Position numbers and translations under genes: made by a program. A DNA stretch of 64,000 bases from Robiginitomaculum sp. GTDB lineage: Bacteria; Pseudomonadota; Alphaproteobacteria; Caulobacterales; Maricaulaceae. The DNA is taken from NCBI GenBank assembly GCA_030949705.1, contig JAUZSF010000022.1, positions 179,142-243,141 on the forward strand, in the 5' to 3' direction. The notes beneath the pieces were generated by a model, which was not told the origin of the DNA, did no database searches, and saw only the letters and a program-made list of their open reading frames with translations. Shown one piece after another: positions 39,031 through 48,489 of this stretch. Numbering within the stretch: the stretch's first letter is position 1; each line of letters starts with the position of its first letter.

Positions 39031-42000
39031 GCCCTGCCAACCCCGCAATCAGGGCGCGCAGCGCCGCCGCCCGCACGGGCTTTCTTAGCACGCGAATACG
39101 GTTGGCCCTGGCCGCACCCAACACCTCTACACTGTCATCCGCAGTAATCAGAATGCCGGGCAGGTGTTCACCCCATTGAGCACGCAATTCTCTGGCCAGA
39201 GACAGACCATTAGGACCATCATCCAGGTGATAGTCCACAATCATAAGGTCTGGCACAAACCCATTACCCTGCTGCGCCAAGGCCTCCTGCTGATTACTCA
39301 CACACCGGACCAGCCCTCCCCAGTCGCCCAATAAGGCACACATAGCATCGCGTACCGCCTTGTCATTATCCACACATAGAATTTGAACGCCGGCGATATC
39401 CGCATCAGATTTTCGTGCGGATATAGAATGTACCGGCTCACCATCCCCATTATAGCGGGGCAGGGTCAACCGAAATGTAGAGCCTGAGCCGGGTTCAGAT
39501 TGCACATCGATGGGGTGTTCCAAGCGCCTTGCCAACCGTTCCGCAATTGCCAGGCCAAGCCCCAGGCCCTCAATATCGCTATGCGGGGATATGCGCTGAA
39601 ACTCCCGAAAAACCTTATTTAAATTGTCCTTGGATATACCGATGCCGGTATCGCGCACTTCAATGCTGACAGATCCACCTACCCGGCGCGCGCCAAAAAG
39701 AACGCGGCCTGTCCGGGTGTATTTGATAGCATTGCTGATCAGGTTTTGGATGATGCGGCGCAGATCTCGCGAATCTGTATATACTGTCAATGATGAAGAT
39801 ACATAGCGCAGGGAAAGTCCCTTTTGCGTCGCCATTTCCTCAAATTCAATCGCTAACGACCGAAAAACCCCATCCAGCGACACCGGCGCCAAGGTTATGG
39901 TTTCTCCCCCCGCCTCAATCTTGGACAGATCCAACACATTTTCCAAAAGCCCCCCGACATTCTCCAGAGACTTCCCAAGATAGCTGACAATCTGCGCCCC
40001 CTCCTCATCCTGAACCCGGGTTTCCAGCGAGGCGGTAAACAATTTGGCGGCATTTAAAGGTTGCAATACGTCATGACTGATAGCGGCAAAAAACCGGGTT
40101 TTGGCCCGCTCTATCTGTTCGGCCCGGGTTTTCGCTTCTGCCAACTCCCGAGTACGTTCCTCTACTCGCGCTTCCAGGGTTTCATTGGCTACGCGCAAAG
40201 CCCTTTCAACCTTTTTAAGTTCGGTAATGTCCGCATAACTGGTTACAAAACCACCGCCGGACATCGGCCTGCCGGTGATCTCGATCACGCGCCCATCCGG
40301 CCGTGGGCGCTGTATGACATAGGCCGAACCTTCTGACATGAATTTAACGCGCTTGCGTACATGTTCCTCTGGCGCCCCTTCCCCGCACTCACCCCGTTCA
40401 GAATTGTAACGGATCAGTTCGGTAACCGGGCGACCTTCATAGAGATAGCCTTTGGGATAGGCGAACATCTCTTCATAGGCCTTGTTCCAGGCCACCAGAT
40501 GCAGATTGCTGTCCACCACGCTGACACCAATGGGCACGGTGTTCATCGAGGCCTGTAAGAGATCACGATTAAAGCGAAACACATCTGCCGCCTCATCAAT
40601 GATCGAGACCGCATCACCCATATCCATGGACATGCCGCGCAAGACGGCGTTCATCACCACCCGTGCCGAGGCAACGCCGAGCGCCCCTGACAATAATCGC
40701 TCGGTCATGGCGATCACACCGGCATCGGCCGGTTCTCGGTCATCTGGCACTTTTGAACGACTGCTGTAATAACCGGCAAAGGCGTCCCGGGCTGCGGCTT
40801 CACCAACAAAGCGTTCCACCAGCTGGCGCAAATCCCCAAGGCGGGTGGCCCGACGAAACGAGCGTTCCGGGCTGGACAATGCATCCGAGGACACAAAGGT
40901 TTCGGCCTGTATCCGATCAATGCCCCGCTCTTTTGTGGTCATCGACACCCATACATAGACCGCCATATTCAGCCCCAGGCTCCATAAAAGGCCGTGGGTT
41001 ACCGAATGGGAAAAGGAAACGCCAAAAAGTGCTTCCGGGCGCAACCAGGACAGCCCAAATAGACCATCAGACAATAAGCCGGCATCCAATATGCCGGTTC
41101 GCGCCAAAGAGGGTAGCAAGAGTGTAATCGCCCAGATCAGCGCCCCGGTAATCATCCCGGCCAGCGCGCCTCTGGAATTACCTTTTTTCCAGTAAAGACC
41201 GATAAAGGCTGCCGGGGCAAATTGCGCTGCCAAGGTCATGGCCAACAGACCAGAATCAGCCAGCCCATCAAAGCCATCCACCAGGCGGTGATAGCCAAGT
41301 GCCAGTGCCAGTACGATGGCAATAGAGGCCCGGCGGACAATGCGCAAAAGACGGGTGACATCCCCCTTGCCACCCGTTTGAATGGCCCGGGTGCGCAGCA
41401 ATAACGGGGTTACCACATTATTGGAAATCATTACCGCCAGCGCCACGGTGGAGACTAAGATCATACCCGTGCTGGCCGCCAGCCCCCCCCCACATAGACG
41501 GCCAGCGCCATTACCGAGCGACCTTCGGCCAGGGGCGCAGAAAGAGCAAAAAAGTCCGCGTCGGATCCCGCTGCCACCGAACGCCCCCACAGCATGATGG
41601 GCCAGACCAGCACCCCCATAATCAGCAAGTACAAGGCAAACCACAGCCGCATGGCCCGAAAGTCGCTGCTGCGATGAGATTCCACCGCCAGTATGTGAAA
41701 CTGGCGCGGCAGTATGGCAAAAGTAATGCCCCCCAAAACGACAGAGGAGAAATAACCGGCCATACCAGCGCCTTTCGCGCCCCCCCTCCCCGGTTGGTAG
41801 AGATAACGGCACGTCTTTGATGATCAGAACGGCCGTAATACCAACGACAGTAAAAATAATAATTTTGATCAAAGAATCAAAGGCAATGGCCAGCATAAGT
41901 CCATCATTATGGCCGGCGGTTTCCACCCGCTGTGCCGCAAATACAATGGCAAATATGCCCATGATCACGGTTACCAGAAAGGAGGTGTCGACCAGTGATA

Positions 42001-42451
42001 CTAGGCCCCCCGAGGCAATATCCAGACTGGCCGAAATAGCTTTCAGTTGCAGCGCAATATATGGCACCGCCACCGCCAGGGTCAGAATAGCCACCGCCGC
42101 ACCCAGGCCTTGTGATTTACCATAGCGGGAAGCAATGAAATCAGCGATTGAGGCAATGTTTTGCCGCTCGGATATGCTGATCATCTTCTCTATCGGTCGG
42201 CCCAGAATAAACAGGGCCGCCATCACGCCAATATAGGTGGGTGGGAACAGCCAGCCATTGGCACTGGCCTGACCCGCCGTGCCATAAAAGGACCAGGATG
42301 TGCAATACACCGCCAAAGCCAAGCCATAAATGATGCGGCGGACACGGGGGCTCGGCCGGGAACGAAAGTGTCGGTCTGCCCATCTGGCAATGCCAAACAA
42401 CAGCCCAAAATAGACCAGTGTTGTTATAATGAGGACCCAGGAACTTAGCAT
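39017..42451 (-). CDS. symporter-type hybrid histidine kinase (CrbS-like)
   Basis: 1,144 residues. The N-terminal half is a sodium:solute-symporter domain (about 12 helices, residues 1-500), then a PAS domain (about 640-760), a coiled coil, HisKA with FFAAISHDVLQPLNAAKL, an HATPase with NAIKYT, DTGIGIS and GLGLGLAIAERLARRL, and a C-terminal receiver (Asp in LMIVDYHLDD). This is the CrbS/ErcS' architecture, which senses small carboxylates. The frame is locally wrong between about 41491 and 41780: residues around 225-320 are nonsense, and the correct sequence (MAGYFSSVVLGGITFAILPR... VYVGG) reads in another frame. Two compensating indels sit in the C-runs 41780-41786 and 41483-41491. Last gene of the permease-hydrolase-kinase operon. 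Confidence 0.92.
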   Translation of the reverse strand: MLSSWVLIITTLVYFGLLFGIARWADRHFRSRPSPRVRRIIYGLALAVYCTSWSFYGTAGQASANGWLFPPTYIGVMAALFILGRPIEKMISISERQNIASIADFIASRYGKSQGLGAAVAILTLAVAVPYIALQLKAISASLDIASGGLVSLVDTSFLVTVIMGIFAIVFAAQRVETAGHNDGLMLAIAFDSLIKIIIFTVVGITAVLIIKDVPLSLPTGEGGRERRWYGRLFLLCRFGGHYFCHTAAPVSHTGGGISSQQRLSGHAAVVCLVLADYGGAGLAHHAVGAFGGSGIRRGLFCSFCAPGRRSLGNGAGRLCGGGLAASTGMILVSTVALAVMISNNVVTPLLLRTRAIQTGGKGDVTRLLRIVRRASIAIVLALALGYHRLVDGFDGLADSGLLAMTLAAQFAPAAFIGLYWKKGNSRGALAGMITGALIWAITLLLPSLARTGILDAGLLSDGLFGLSWLRPEALFGVSFSHSVTHGLLWSLGLNMAVYVWVSMTTKERGIDRIQAETFVSSDALSSPERSFRRATRLGDLRQLVERFVGEAAARDAFAGYYSSRSKVPDDREPADAGVIAMTERLLSGALGVASARVVMNAVLRGMSMDMGDAVSIIDEAADVFRFNRDLLQASMNTVPIGVSVVDSNLHLVAWNKAYEEMFAYPKGYLYEGRPVTELIRYNSERGECGEGAPEEHVRKRVKFMSEGSAYVIQRPRPDGRVIEITGRPMSGGGFVTSYADITELKKVERALRVANETLEARVEERTRELAEAKTRAEQIERAKTRFFAAISHDVLQPLNAAKLFTASLETRVQDEEGAQIVSYLGKSLENVGGLLENVLDLSKIEAGGETITLAPVSLDGVFRSLAIEFEEMATQKGLSLRYVSSSLTVYTDSRDLRRIIQNLISNAIKYTRTGRVLFGARRVGGSVSIEVRDTGIGISKDNLNKVFREFQRISPHSDIEGLGLGLAIAERLARRLEHPIDVQSEPGSGSTFRLTLPRYNGDGEPVHSISARKSDADIAGVQILCVDNDKAVRDAMCALLGDWGGLVRCVSNQQEALAQQGNGFVPDLMIVDYHLDDGPNGLSLARELRAQWGEHLPGILITADDSVEVLGAARANRIRVLRKPVRAAALRALIAGLAGQKPS

Positions 42452-42460
42452 GGCGGCTCT

Positions 42461-44413
42461 CTATTCCGGGACGTGTAATATCCCATCGGCAAACTCTATC
42501 GCATCTTTGCCGGGCTGTAGAGCGATGGGGCCTAAATGTTGAGAGCTAAATGGCTCCACTTTTGCCGTGTCCGAACCTTGACGCCGTTTGGTGTGCACCC
42601 ATTGACTGGGCGGCAATGGCGGGCCACCGGCCAATCTTGCAAACACCATATCCAATGCGGTTTCAAAATAGGGCTGGATCGGCACGATACGCCCGGCCAT
42701 GGACGGCAAGGCCGTTAGGGCATCAAAATGCTGGGCATTTTCAATTTCGTAATAACGAAGCTCTGGATGAGGACCAGCGGCAAGGACAGCGCTCATATAC
42801 GCCCGTGAAGCATGCTCTGGCAGGATCAGCCCATCATTACGCCCATGCAGAATGACAATAGGCCGCTGCCCGGGTTTTGCATTTGCTCGAATCTCTGCAA
42901 TGCCCGCCATCAAAGCCGGATTTTTCTCTTCGTAGAGTTTGCGCAGGCACAGGGCAGCCGCAAAATTCTGATCCTTTCCCAGTCCATCATAACTGAGTGT
43001 GATCCCCATGGTTGGGGCGATACCACTACTTAGGCCGGCAACCTTTGCGCCATCAAAGGCAGGCCCGGCGATAAAGCTAAGATCACACAATTCCTCCTCC
43101 ACCCCGGCACGACTATAGGCCATGGCATAGGCCGCGCTAAGCGACGGCCAGAGCGCCGCCGGGGACATGATGGATAAATATGGCCAGGCCTCTTTGTGCA
43201 ATCCTGCACTGTCCACAACCTCAAGGGCTTCGGCGATCTGATCATCCAGAGATTGCGCCGTTAATCGCCCACTTTTTGCCAGCAGGCGACAACGTGTTTT
43301 GAGACCATCAGGGGCATAGCGCGTAATGGCGATAAAGGGAGCATTGTCCAGTTTTGGCGAAAGCACTGCGCACGGCGCATAGAGGTTTAGAAGCGTCAGA
43401 TAATCATAAAACGCCCTGCCCCCCATTACCGGTTTTTGATTTGCATAGGCAATCGGGTATGGCCCATTGGGCGGCGTGATATTGGGCTCGGAAGCCACCA
43501 CACCATCAATAATGCCACCCTGGTCCAACTCTGCGGCACGCAGGACCGCTGCGCCACCATTAGAGATCGAGGCTGCCAGGGTTCGTGGGCGTTTGGTAAC
43601 CCCATATTCTTTTCTAAGAACATAGTCCCCATAACGTGCCGCCATCAGCACCACGGCGCCCCAGTCTTTTTCGCTATTGTCTTGTGAGTGGGCGTGCTTG
43701 AAGGCTATCCGCCGTGGATGGCCAGAAGCATAGGCCTCAATTGCCTTTGTTTCTTCCAAATTAAACAGGACCGGCGGTTCAGAAGAAGCATCCTTTTCTA
43801 TCGCGCGTGTACCATCCAGTCGGTACGGCACCCGGTCGTCCAGTGCCACCAATGCGGTGCCGGTTGTCTTGTCAGTCAGCACCAGGGCGCATTGGTGGGC
43901 AAAGGCCCATGGGCCGGTCAGCCCAATGGCCCCATAAACGCCGCGCGAGCCGGAGGATGGGGAAACCACCATGCATGGCTTTTGTGGCGCAAAACTATCG
44001 GGAACCAGTACGGCAATGGCAAAAGGCCATTTCTGTCCCTTAATACGGGCAGCAGCCAGATATTCTGTGCCGGAAACCCTGATTTGTTCCGGCGTACGCG
44101 GCCCATACAGGCGGCCAAACCCGCCCGCATCACTGGTATCCAGCAAGGCCCGGATATTGGTATGAATGGCCAGTGTCCGCAGGCTTTCTCGCTGATGATC
44201 TTTATCGGCGTTTTCATCTATGGGTGGCGGGGATGGATTACGCAGTCCGGCCATGTCCAAACCACCATCCAGCAAGCTGTTCTGGTGATAAACCGGGGCC
44301 ATGCTATAGACGATAAAATCCGGTTCTGCCCTGGGGGTGGGCGCACAGGAAGTGACCAAGCCAAGGGCCAGTATGGCAATTCCAAGCCGATAAAACCCCA
44401 ATGCACTTGCCAT
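42461..44413 (-). CDS. 3-hydroxybutyrate-oligomer hydrolase, lipoprotein
   Basis: 650 residues, similar throughout to D-(-)-3-hydroxybutyrate oligomer hydrolases, which cleave PHB-derived oligomers to 3-hydroxybutyrate. The signal peptide ends in a lipobox (GLVTSC). The nucleophile serine is probably in LAASISNGGAAVLRAAE (SxSNGG) and the catalytic His in IENAQHFDALTALP; the aspartate is probably in VILHGRNDGLILPE. Anchored outside the cytoplasm, it would act on imported or external oligomers. It lies 24 bases after the GntP-type permease gene and 9 bases before the kinase gene. Confidence 0.9.
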   Translation of the reverse strand: MASALGFYRLGIAILALGLVTSCAPTPRAEPDFIVYSMAPVYHQNSLLDGGLDMAGLRNPSPPPIDENADKDHQRESLRTLAIHTNIRALLDTSDAGGFGRLYGPRTPEQIRVSGTEYLAAARIKGQKWPFAIAVLVPDSFAPQKPCMVVSPSSGSRGVYGAIGLTGPWAFAHQCALVLTDKTTGTALVALDDRVPYRLDGTRAIEKDASSEPPVLFNLEETKAIEAYASGHPRRIAFKHAHSQDNSEKDWGAVVLMAARYGDYVLRKEYGVTKRPRTLAASISNGGAAVLRAAELDQGGIIDGVVASEPNITPPNGPYPIAYANQKPVMGGRAFYDYLTLLNLYAPCAVLSPKLDNAPFIAITRYAPDGLKTRCRLLAKSGRLTAQSLDDQIAEALEVVDSAGLHKEAWPYLSIMSPAALWPSLSAAYAMAYSRAGVEEELCDLSFIAGPAFDGAKVAGLSSGIAPTMGITLSYDGLGKDQNFAAALCLRKLYEEKNPALMAGIAEIRANAKPGQRPIVILHGRNDGLILPEHASRAYMSAVLAAGPHPELRYYEIENAQHFDALTALPSMAGRIVPIQPYFETALDMVFARLAGGPPLPPSQWVHTKRRQGSDTAKVEPFSSQHLGPIALQPGKDAIEFADGILHVPE

Positions 44414-44437
44414 AACGATCCTTCGCCCTCACGGCCC

Positions 44438-45760
44438 TCAAAAAACAGAAAACAGAAAGAGGGCCAACACTGTGCCCACAGCGGGGACAATGACGGTCAG
44501 CGCCCCGACCACACCATAGGCATCCTTGTGGGTTTCACCGCAAATGGCACGTATGGTGGTCACCACATAGCCATTATGGGGCAGGCTATCCAAACCACCC
44601 GAGGCAATGGCCACCACCCGGTGTAATGCCTCTGGGTCAACAGGTTGCGGGGCATTCGGCCCCACATAAAGCGGCGCCAGAAGCGGCAGGGCAATCTGCT
44701 GACCACCTGAAGCGGAGCCGGTCAGCCCGCAAATCACCGTCACCGCAATGGCGGCCGCAACCAGAGGCGAGCCCGGCATGTTGGTCAGGGCCTCCAGCGC
44801 CGCCTGAAAGGCCGGTGAACCTTTGGCGACCGATCCAAAGCCAACTACGGCGCAGGTGTTGGCGATGGCGATCACGGCGCCAGTTGCCCCAAGAGTGAGC
44901 GCGCCGCCAAAATCGGTAAAGCGTTTCATATTAAAAAGTGTTGCCACGGCAATGCCCGACGCCAGTGCAATGACCAGCGCATATTTTCCGTAAACCCCTT
45001 GCAAAGTGAGAGAAACCAGAAGGACAGTCGCCAATGGCAACAAAGATAAAAGCGGATGCGGCATGGTGCCCGGTGATCTTGGTTCCGGGTCTTCGGCACG
45101 ACCATTAAATCGCTCGCCATCGGCCACCGCCTTTTTGATCATCCGCGTTAGCCAGTAAAACCCGGTCAGCGCCATAAAGATGGACACCACCAGGCTTACC
45201 TGCCATCCGGCATAGGGCGTGGTGCCCAGATATTGAATGGGGATCCAGTTTTGTATTTCCGGCGAGCCTGCGCTGGTCATGGTGAAGGTGACCGAGCCAA
45301 AAGCGATGGTGCCTGGCAAAAACCGGCGCGGCAAATTGGCCTCGCGAAACAGGCCCACCGCCATGGGATAGACCGAAAACGCCACAATGAAGACCGACAC
45401 CCCGCCATAGGTGAGGATGGCACAGGCCGCCACCAGCGCCAAAACGGCATGGCGAACCCCAAGTTTGGCAATAACCCAGTGGGCAATGGAATGGGCGGCG
45501 CCACTATCTTCCATCACTTTGCCAAAGATGGCTCCCAGTAAAAACATCAAAAACCAGTCCCGAAAAAAACCGGTAAAGCCAGTCATATAGCTGACGGCAA
45601 AGCTGGCCTCGGTGGAGCCTTTTACCGGCAGCAGGGCCAGTCCAGAGGTCAAAGCAATAAGAATCGCACACAATGGCGCGGCAACAAGGATGCTCATGCC
45701 GCGCATGGCCAGATACACCAGCAAGGCCAAAGCCACCGCCAACCCTATGATACTGATCAC
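44438..45760 (-). CDS. GntP-family permease, probable hydroxybutyrate importer
   Basis: 440 residues, about 12 hydrophobic helices, GntP/CitMHS-type H+ symporter (FLLGAIFGKVMEDSGAAHSIAHW; ITYGG-like LTYGGVSVFIVAF; GLTGSASGGQQIALP; SGGLDSLPHNGYVVT). Family members carry gluconate, 3- or 4-hydroxybutyrate. Hydroxybutyrate is inferred only from the neighbouring oligomer hydrolase. It starts at GTG with AAGGAG upstream and heads the operon. Confidence 0.85.
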   Translation of the reverse strand: MISIIGLAVALALLVYLAMRGMSILVAAPLCAILIALTSGLALLPVKGSTEASFAVSYMTGFTGFFRDWFLMFLLGAIFGKVMEDSGAAHSIAHWVIAKLGVRHAVLALVAACAILTYGGVSVFIVAFSVYPMAVGLFREANLPRRFLPGTIAFGSVTFTMTSAGSPEIQNWIPIQYLGTTPYAGWQVSLVVSIFMALTGFYWLTRMIKKAVADGERFNGRAEDPEPRSPGTMPHPLLSLLPLATVLLVSLTLQGVYGKYALVIALASGIAVATLFNMKRFTDFGGALTLGATGAVIAIANTCAVVGFGSVAKGSPAFQAALEALTNMPGSPLVAAAIAVTVICGLTGSASGGQQIALPLLAPLYVGPNAPQPVDPEALHRVVAIASGGLDSLPHNGYVVTTIRAICGETHKDAYGVVGALTVIVPAVGTVLALFLFSVF

Positions 45761-45939
45761 CTTATTCTCCTTGCCCCAGATTTATTTTCCAACACCAGCG
45801 CTCTTCAAGTCTGCAAGGTCTGTGTTGCAAGGACCATTAGACCAAAGTCCTAAGGCGTCGTGCAATGCAATTTGTTAGAGTGACGTCGGACATCTGGTCA
45901 GTACGAATGGTATGGCCATGCATAAAGAGGGGAAATTCT

Positions 45940-48234
45940 ATGTCTTCAATGAAAAAGCGGGTTTTATTTTCAACGTGTGCCGCCCTGAGCCTGGGCGCCT
46001 TGGCACATACCTCCCCGGTCATGGCACAAAGTGACGAGCCGACCATAAAAGAAGACACCATTATTGTTTCCGCGCGTCGCCGCGAAGAAAGCCTGCAAGA
46101 CGTCCCCCTGGCGGTTTCGGCCTTCAGTGCAGAAAAACTGGAACAAATGGGCGCCGTGGATATTACCAATTTGCAGGCACAAACCCCTAATGTAACCTTT
46201 GTGGTCAGCCGGGGCACCAATTCCACACTGACCGCCTTTATTCGCGGTGTTGGTCAACAGGACCCGCTATGGGGTTTTCAACCCGGCGTCGGCCTTTATC
46301 TTGACGATGTCTATATTGCCCGCCCTCAGGGCGCGGTGCTGGATATTTATGATGTACAGCGTATCGAGGTACTGCGCGGTCCCCAGGGCACGCTCTATGG
46401 CCGCAACACCATTGGTGGCGCGATCAAATACGTCACCAAACGCCTGAATATGGAAAAACCTGAGCTGATGGCGCGGGTCAATGTTGGCTCTTACAGCCAA
46501 TTGGACACCATTGTTTCCGGCTCGGTTCCTCTGGTTTCTGACAAGCTGGCCATTGGCGGGGCGCTGGCCAATTACCAACGCGATGGTTTTGGCAAGAATG
46601 TCTATACCGGCGCGGATCAATATAATAAGGACGTATTGGCCGGGCGGGCTTCGATCGAGTTCACCCCCACGGAAAATGTCTTTTTCCGCCTCACCGGGGA
46701 CTTTGCCGACGATGATTCCAATGCCAAACACGGGCATCGCGAATTACCCGGCGTTTTGGGCGGCGAGCCGGTCTTAAAAGACGTTTACGACACTCGCGCT
46801 GGGGCGGGCGACCGCAACAATGTTGAAACCCGCGGCGGGTCATTTTTGGCCGAGTTTGATCTCAACGACCAGTTCACCTTGAAGTCCATCAGCGCCTATC
46901 GCGAGGGCAATTCACAGACTCCGATCGACTTTGATGGTCTGCCAGTTCAGGATTTTGACGTGCCGGCATTTTATGATGACGATCAGTTTACCCAGGAATT
47001 CCAATTGCTCTTTGATACCGGCCGGGCATCGGGGGTGTTTGGGCTTTATTACCTGGATGCCAATGCCAATGGTGCCTTCGATGTGATCCTCACCAATCTG
47101 GTGCCGGGACTGGGATTTACCCTCTTTAATTCAGGCAATGTGGACAGCAAAAGTTATTCTGCCTATGGCGATGTCACCATTGATCTGGACGACCAATGGA
47201 GTGTTTCTGTTGGCGGGCGTTATACCAGCGACAAAACCACGGCCACCATTGTGCGCGAGCGTTGGCTGGGCAATGGCAGCGGCAGCTTTGCCGACAACCC
47301 GGCAGCCTTCTTGTTGTCAGTCGATACTAATATTCGGCCTTCACGCACCGACAATAAGTTTTCGCCACGAATTTCTGTTGAATATGCTGCCAGTGAAGAC
47401 CTCAATCTCTATGCCAGCTATGCACAAGGCTTTAAATCCGGTGGGTTTGACCCACGGGGCAATGCGGCGGTGAGCTCGTTAGTGGCCACTGGATTTGGCC
47501 CGGAAACCGTCGACAACTTTGAACTTGGAGCCAAAGGCAGCTTTTTGGATGGCACCCTGACGCTAAACACCGCACTTTTTTTTATGCCAATTACACGGAT
47601 CAGCAGATCACGGTTCAGCAAGGCGCCGATACCAATGGGGATGGGGTCAATGACACCTTTGTCAGTGGTGTGTTTAACGCGGGCAAATCCCGCTATAAAG
47701 GTCTGGAAATTGAAGGCACCGCCCACTTTACCGACCAATGGAGTGCTGATTTCAACCTGGGCTATATTGATGCCAATATCCGTGAAATTATTTCCGGTGG
47801 CGTGAATGTTGCCAATCAGTTTGTGGTACAAAATACGCCAGATTTTACCGGCAGTTTTTCGCTGAACTTCAACACGGAACTGGCCGATGATAAAGGCTCG
47901 ATCAATGTGCGCGGCACCGTGTCCTATCGGGATAAATACTTCATTTTTAATGCGGCGGCCCCCGGGTTTGGCCCGGGTGTAAACCCCGCTCTTTCCCAAT
48001 GGCGGCCCGGCCCTAGACCCGAACAGTTCCACCACGTTGGACGCCAGCATGATCTGGACCAGTCCAAGTGGAAAATGGCAGCTTAGCCTGATCGGTAAGA
48101 ATTTGACCGATGAGCGGACCCGCGTTGCCTATTACAACTTTGTAACGCCTAGCCAGCTTGGCGTGGAAAGCGCCTATAGCGCCTTTTATGCCCCGCCGCG
48201 CACGGTCACAGCCAGCGTGCAGATCCGGTATTAG
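45940..48234 (+). pseudogene. TonB-dependent receptor, two frameshifts
   Basis: Outer-membrane receptor of about 765 residues with a signal peptide (cut near VMA-QSD), a TonB box region (DTIIVSARRREESLQDVPL), plug domain (RGPQGTLYGRNTIGGAIKYVT) and a beta-barrel with C-terminal aromatic signature (RTVTASVQIRY). Three frames are needed: 45940-47805, 47670-48086 and 48037-48234. The first break is in the T8 run 47576-47583 (LFF|YANYTDQQITVQQ), the second between about 47955 and 48012. All blocks are present, so the gene is probably intact in the organism. It is divergent from the hydroxybutyrate operon (179-base spacer); the ligand is unknown. GAGGGG precedes the start. Confidence 0.85.
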
Positions 48235-48403
48235 GGTCCAGACCCATTCAGATGATTGATTTCACGAGGAGTGTTCTTTTGCTTAAACAGGAAAAAGGGT
48301 GCCGGAATATGATATATTTTCAAGGCCTTTTGACGCCTTTAAGCGAAAAAGAACCCTCGCCGTCCCGGTGCTTTTAGGAAACAAGGGACGAAAACCAGCA
48401 TAC

Positions 48404-48474
48404 CTCAAGTGCACAAATGAAAAATCGATTTTGTTGCGCTATCCAAAATCGATATAGCGTGCGCTTGAGGGAAC
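48404..48474. repeat. long imperfect hairpin between two convergent receptor genes
   Basis: CCTCAAGTGCAC and GTGCGCTTGAGG form a 12-bp outer stem with one G.T pair. Inside are two AAAATCGAT copies and CGCTAT/ATAGCG. It may act as a two-way terminator or be a degenerate repeat. Nothing else is seen in 48235-48489. Confidence 0.45.
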
Positions 48475-48489
48475 TGGCCTAAATGGCCC

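Noticed and set aside
43688..44626. 312-codon frame opposite the oligomer hydrolase
   Set aside because: Low-information, Gly/Gln/His-rich shadow translation.
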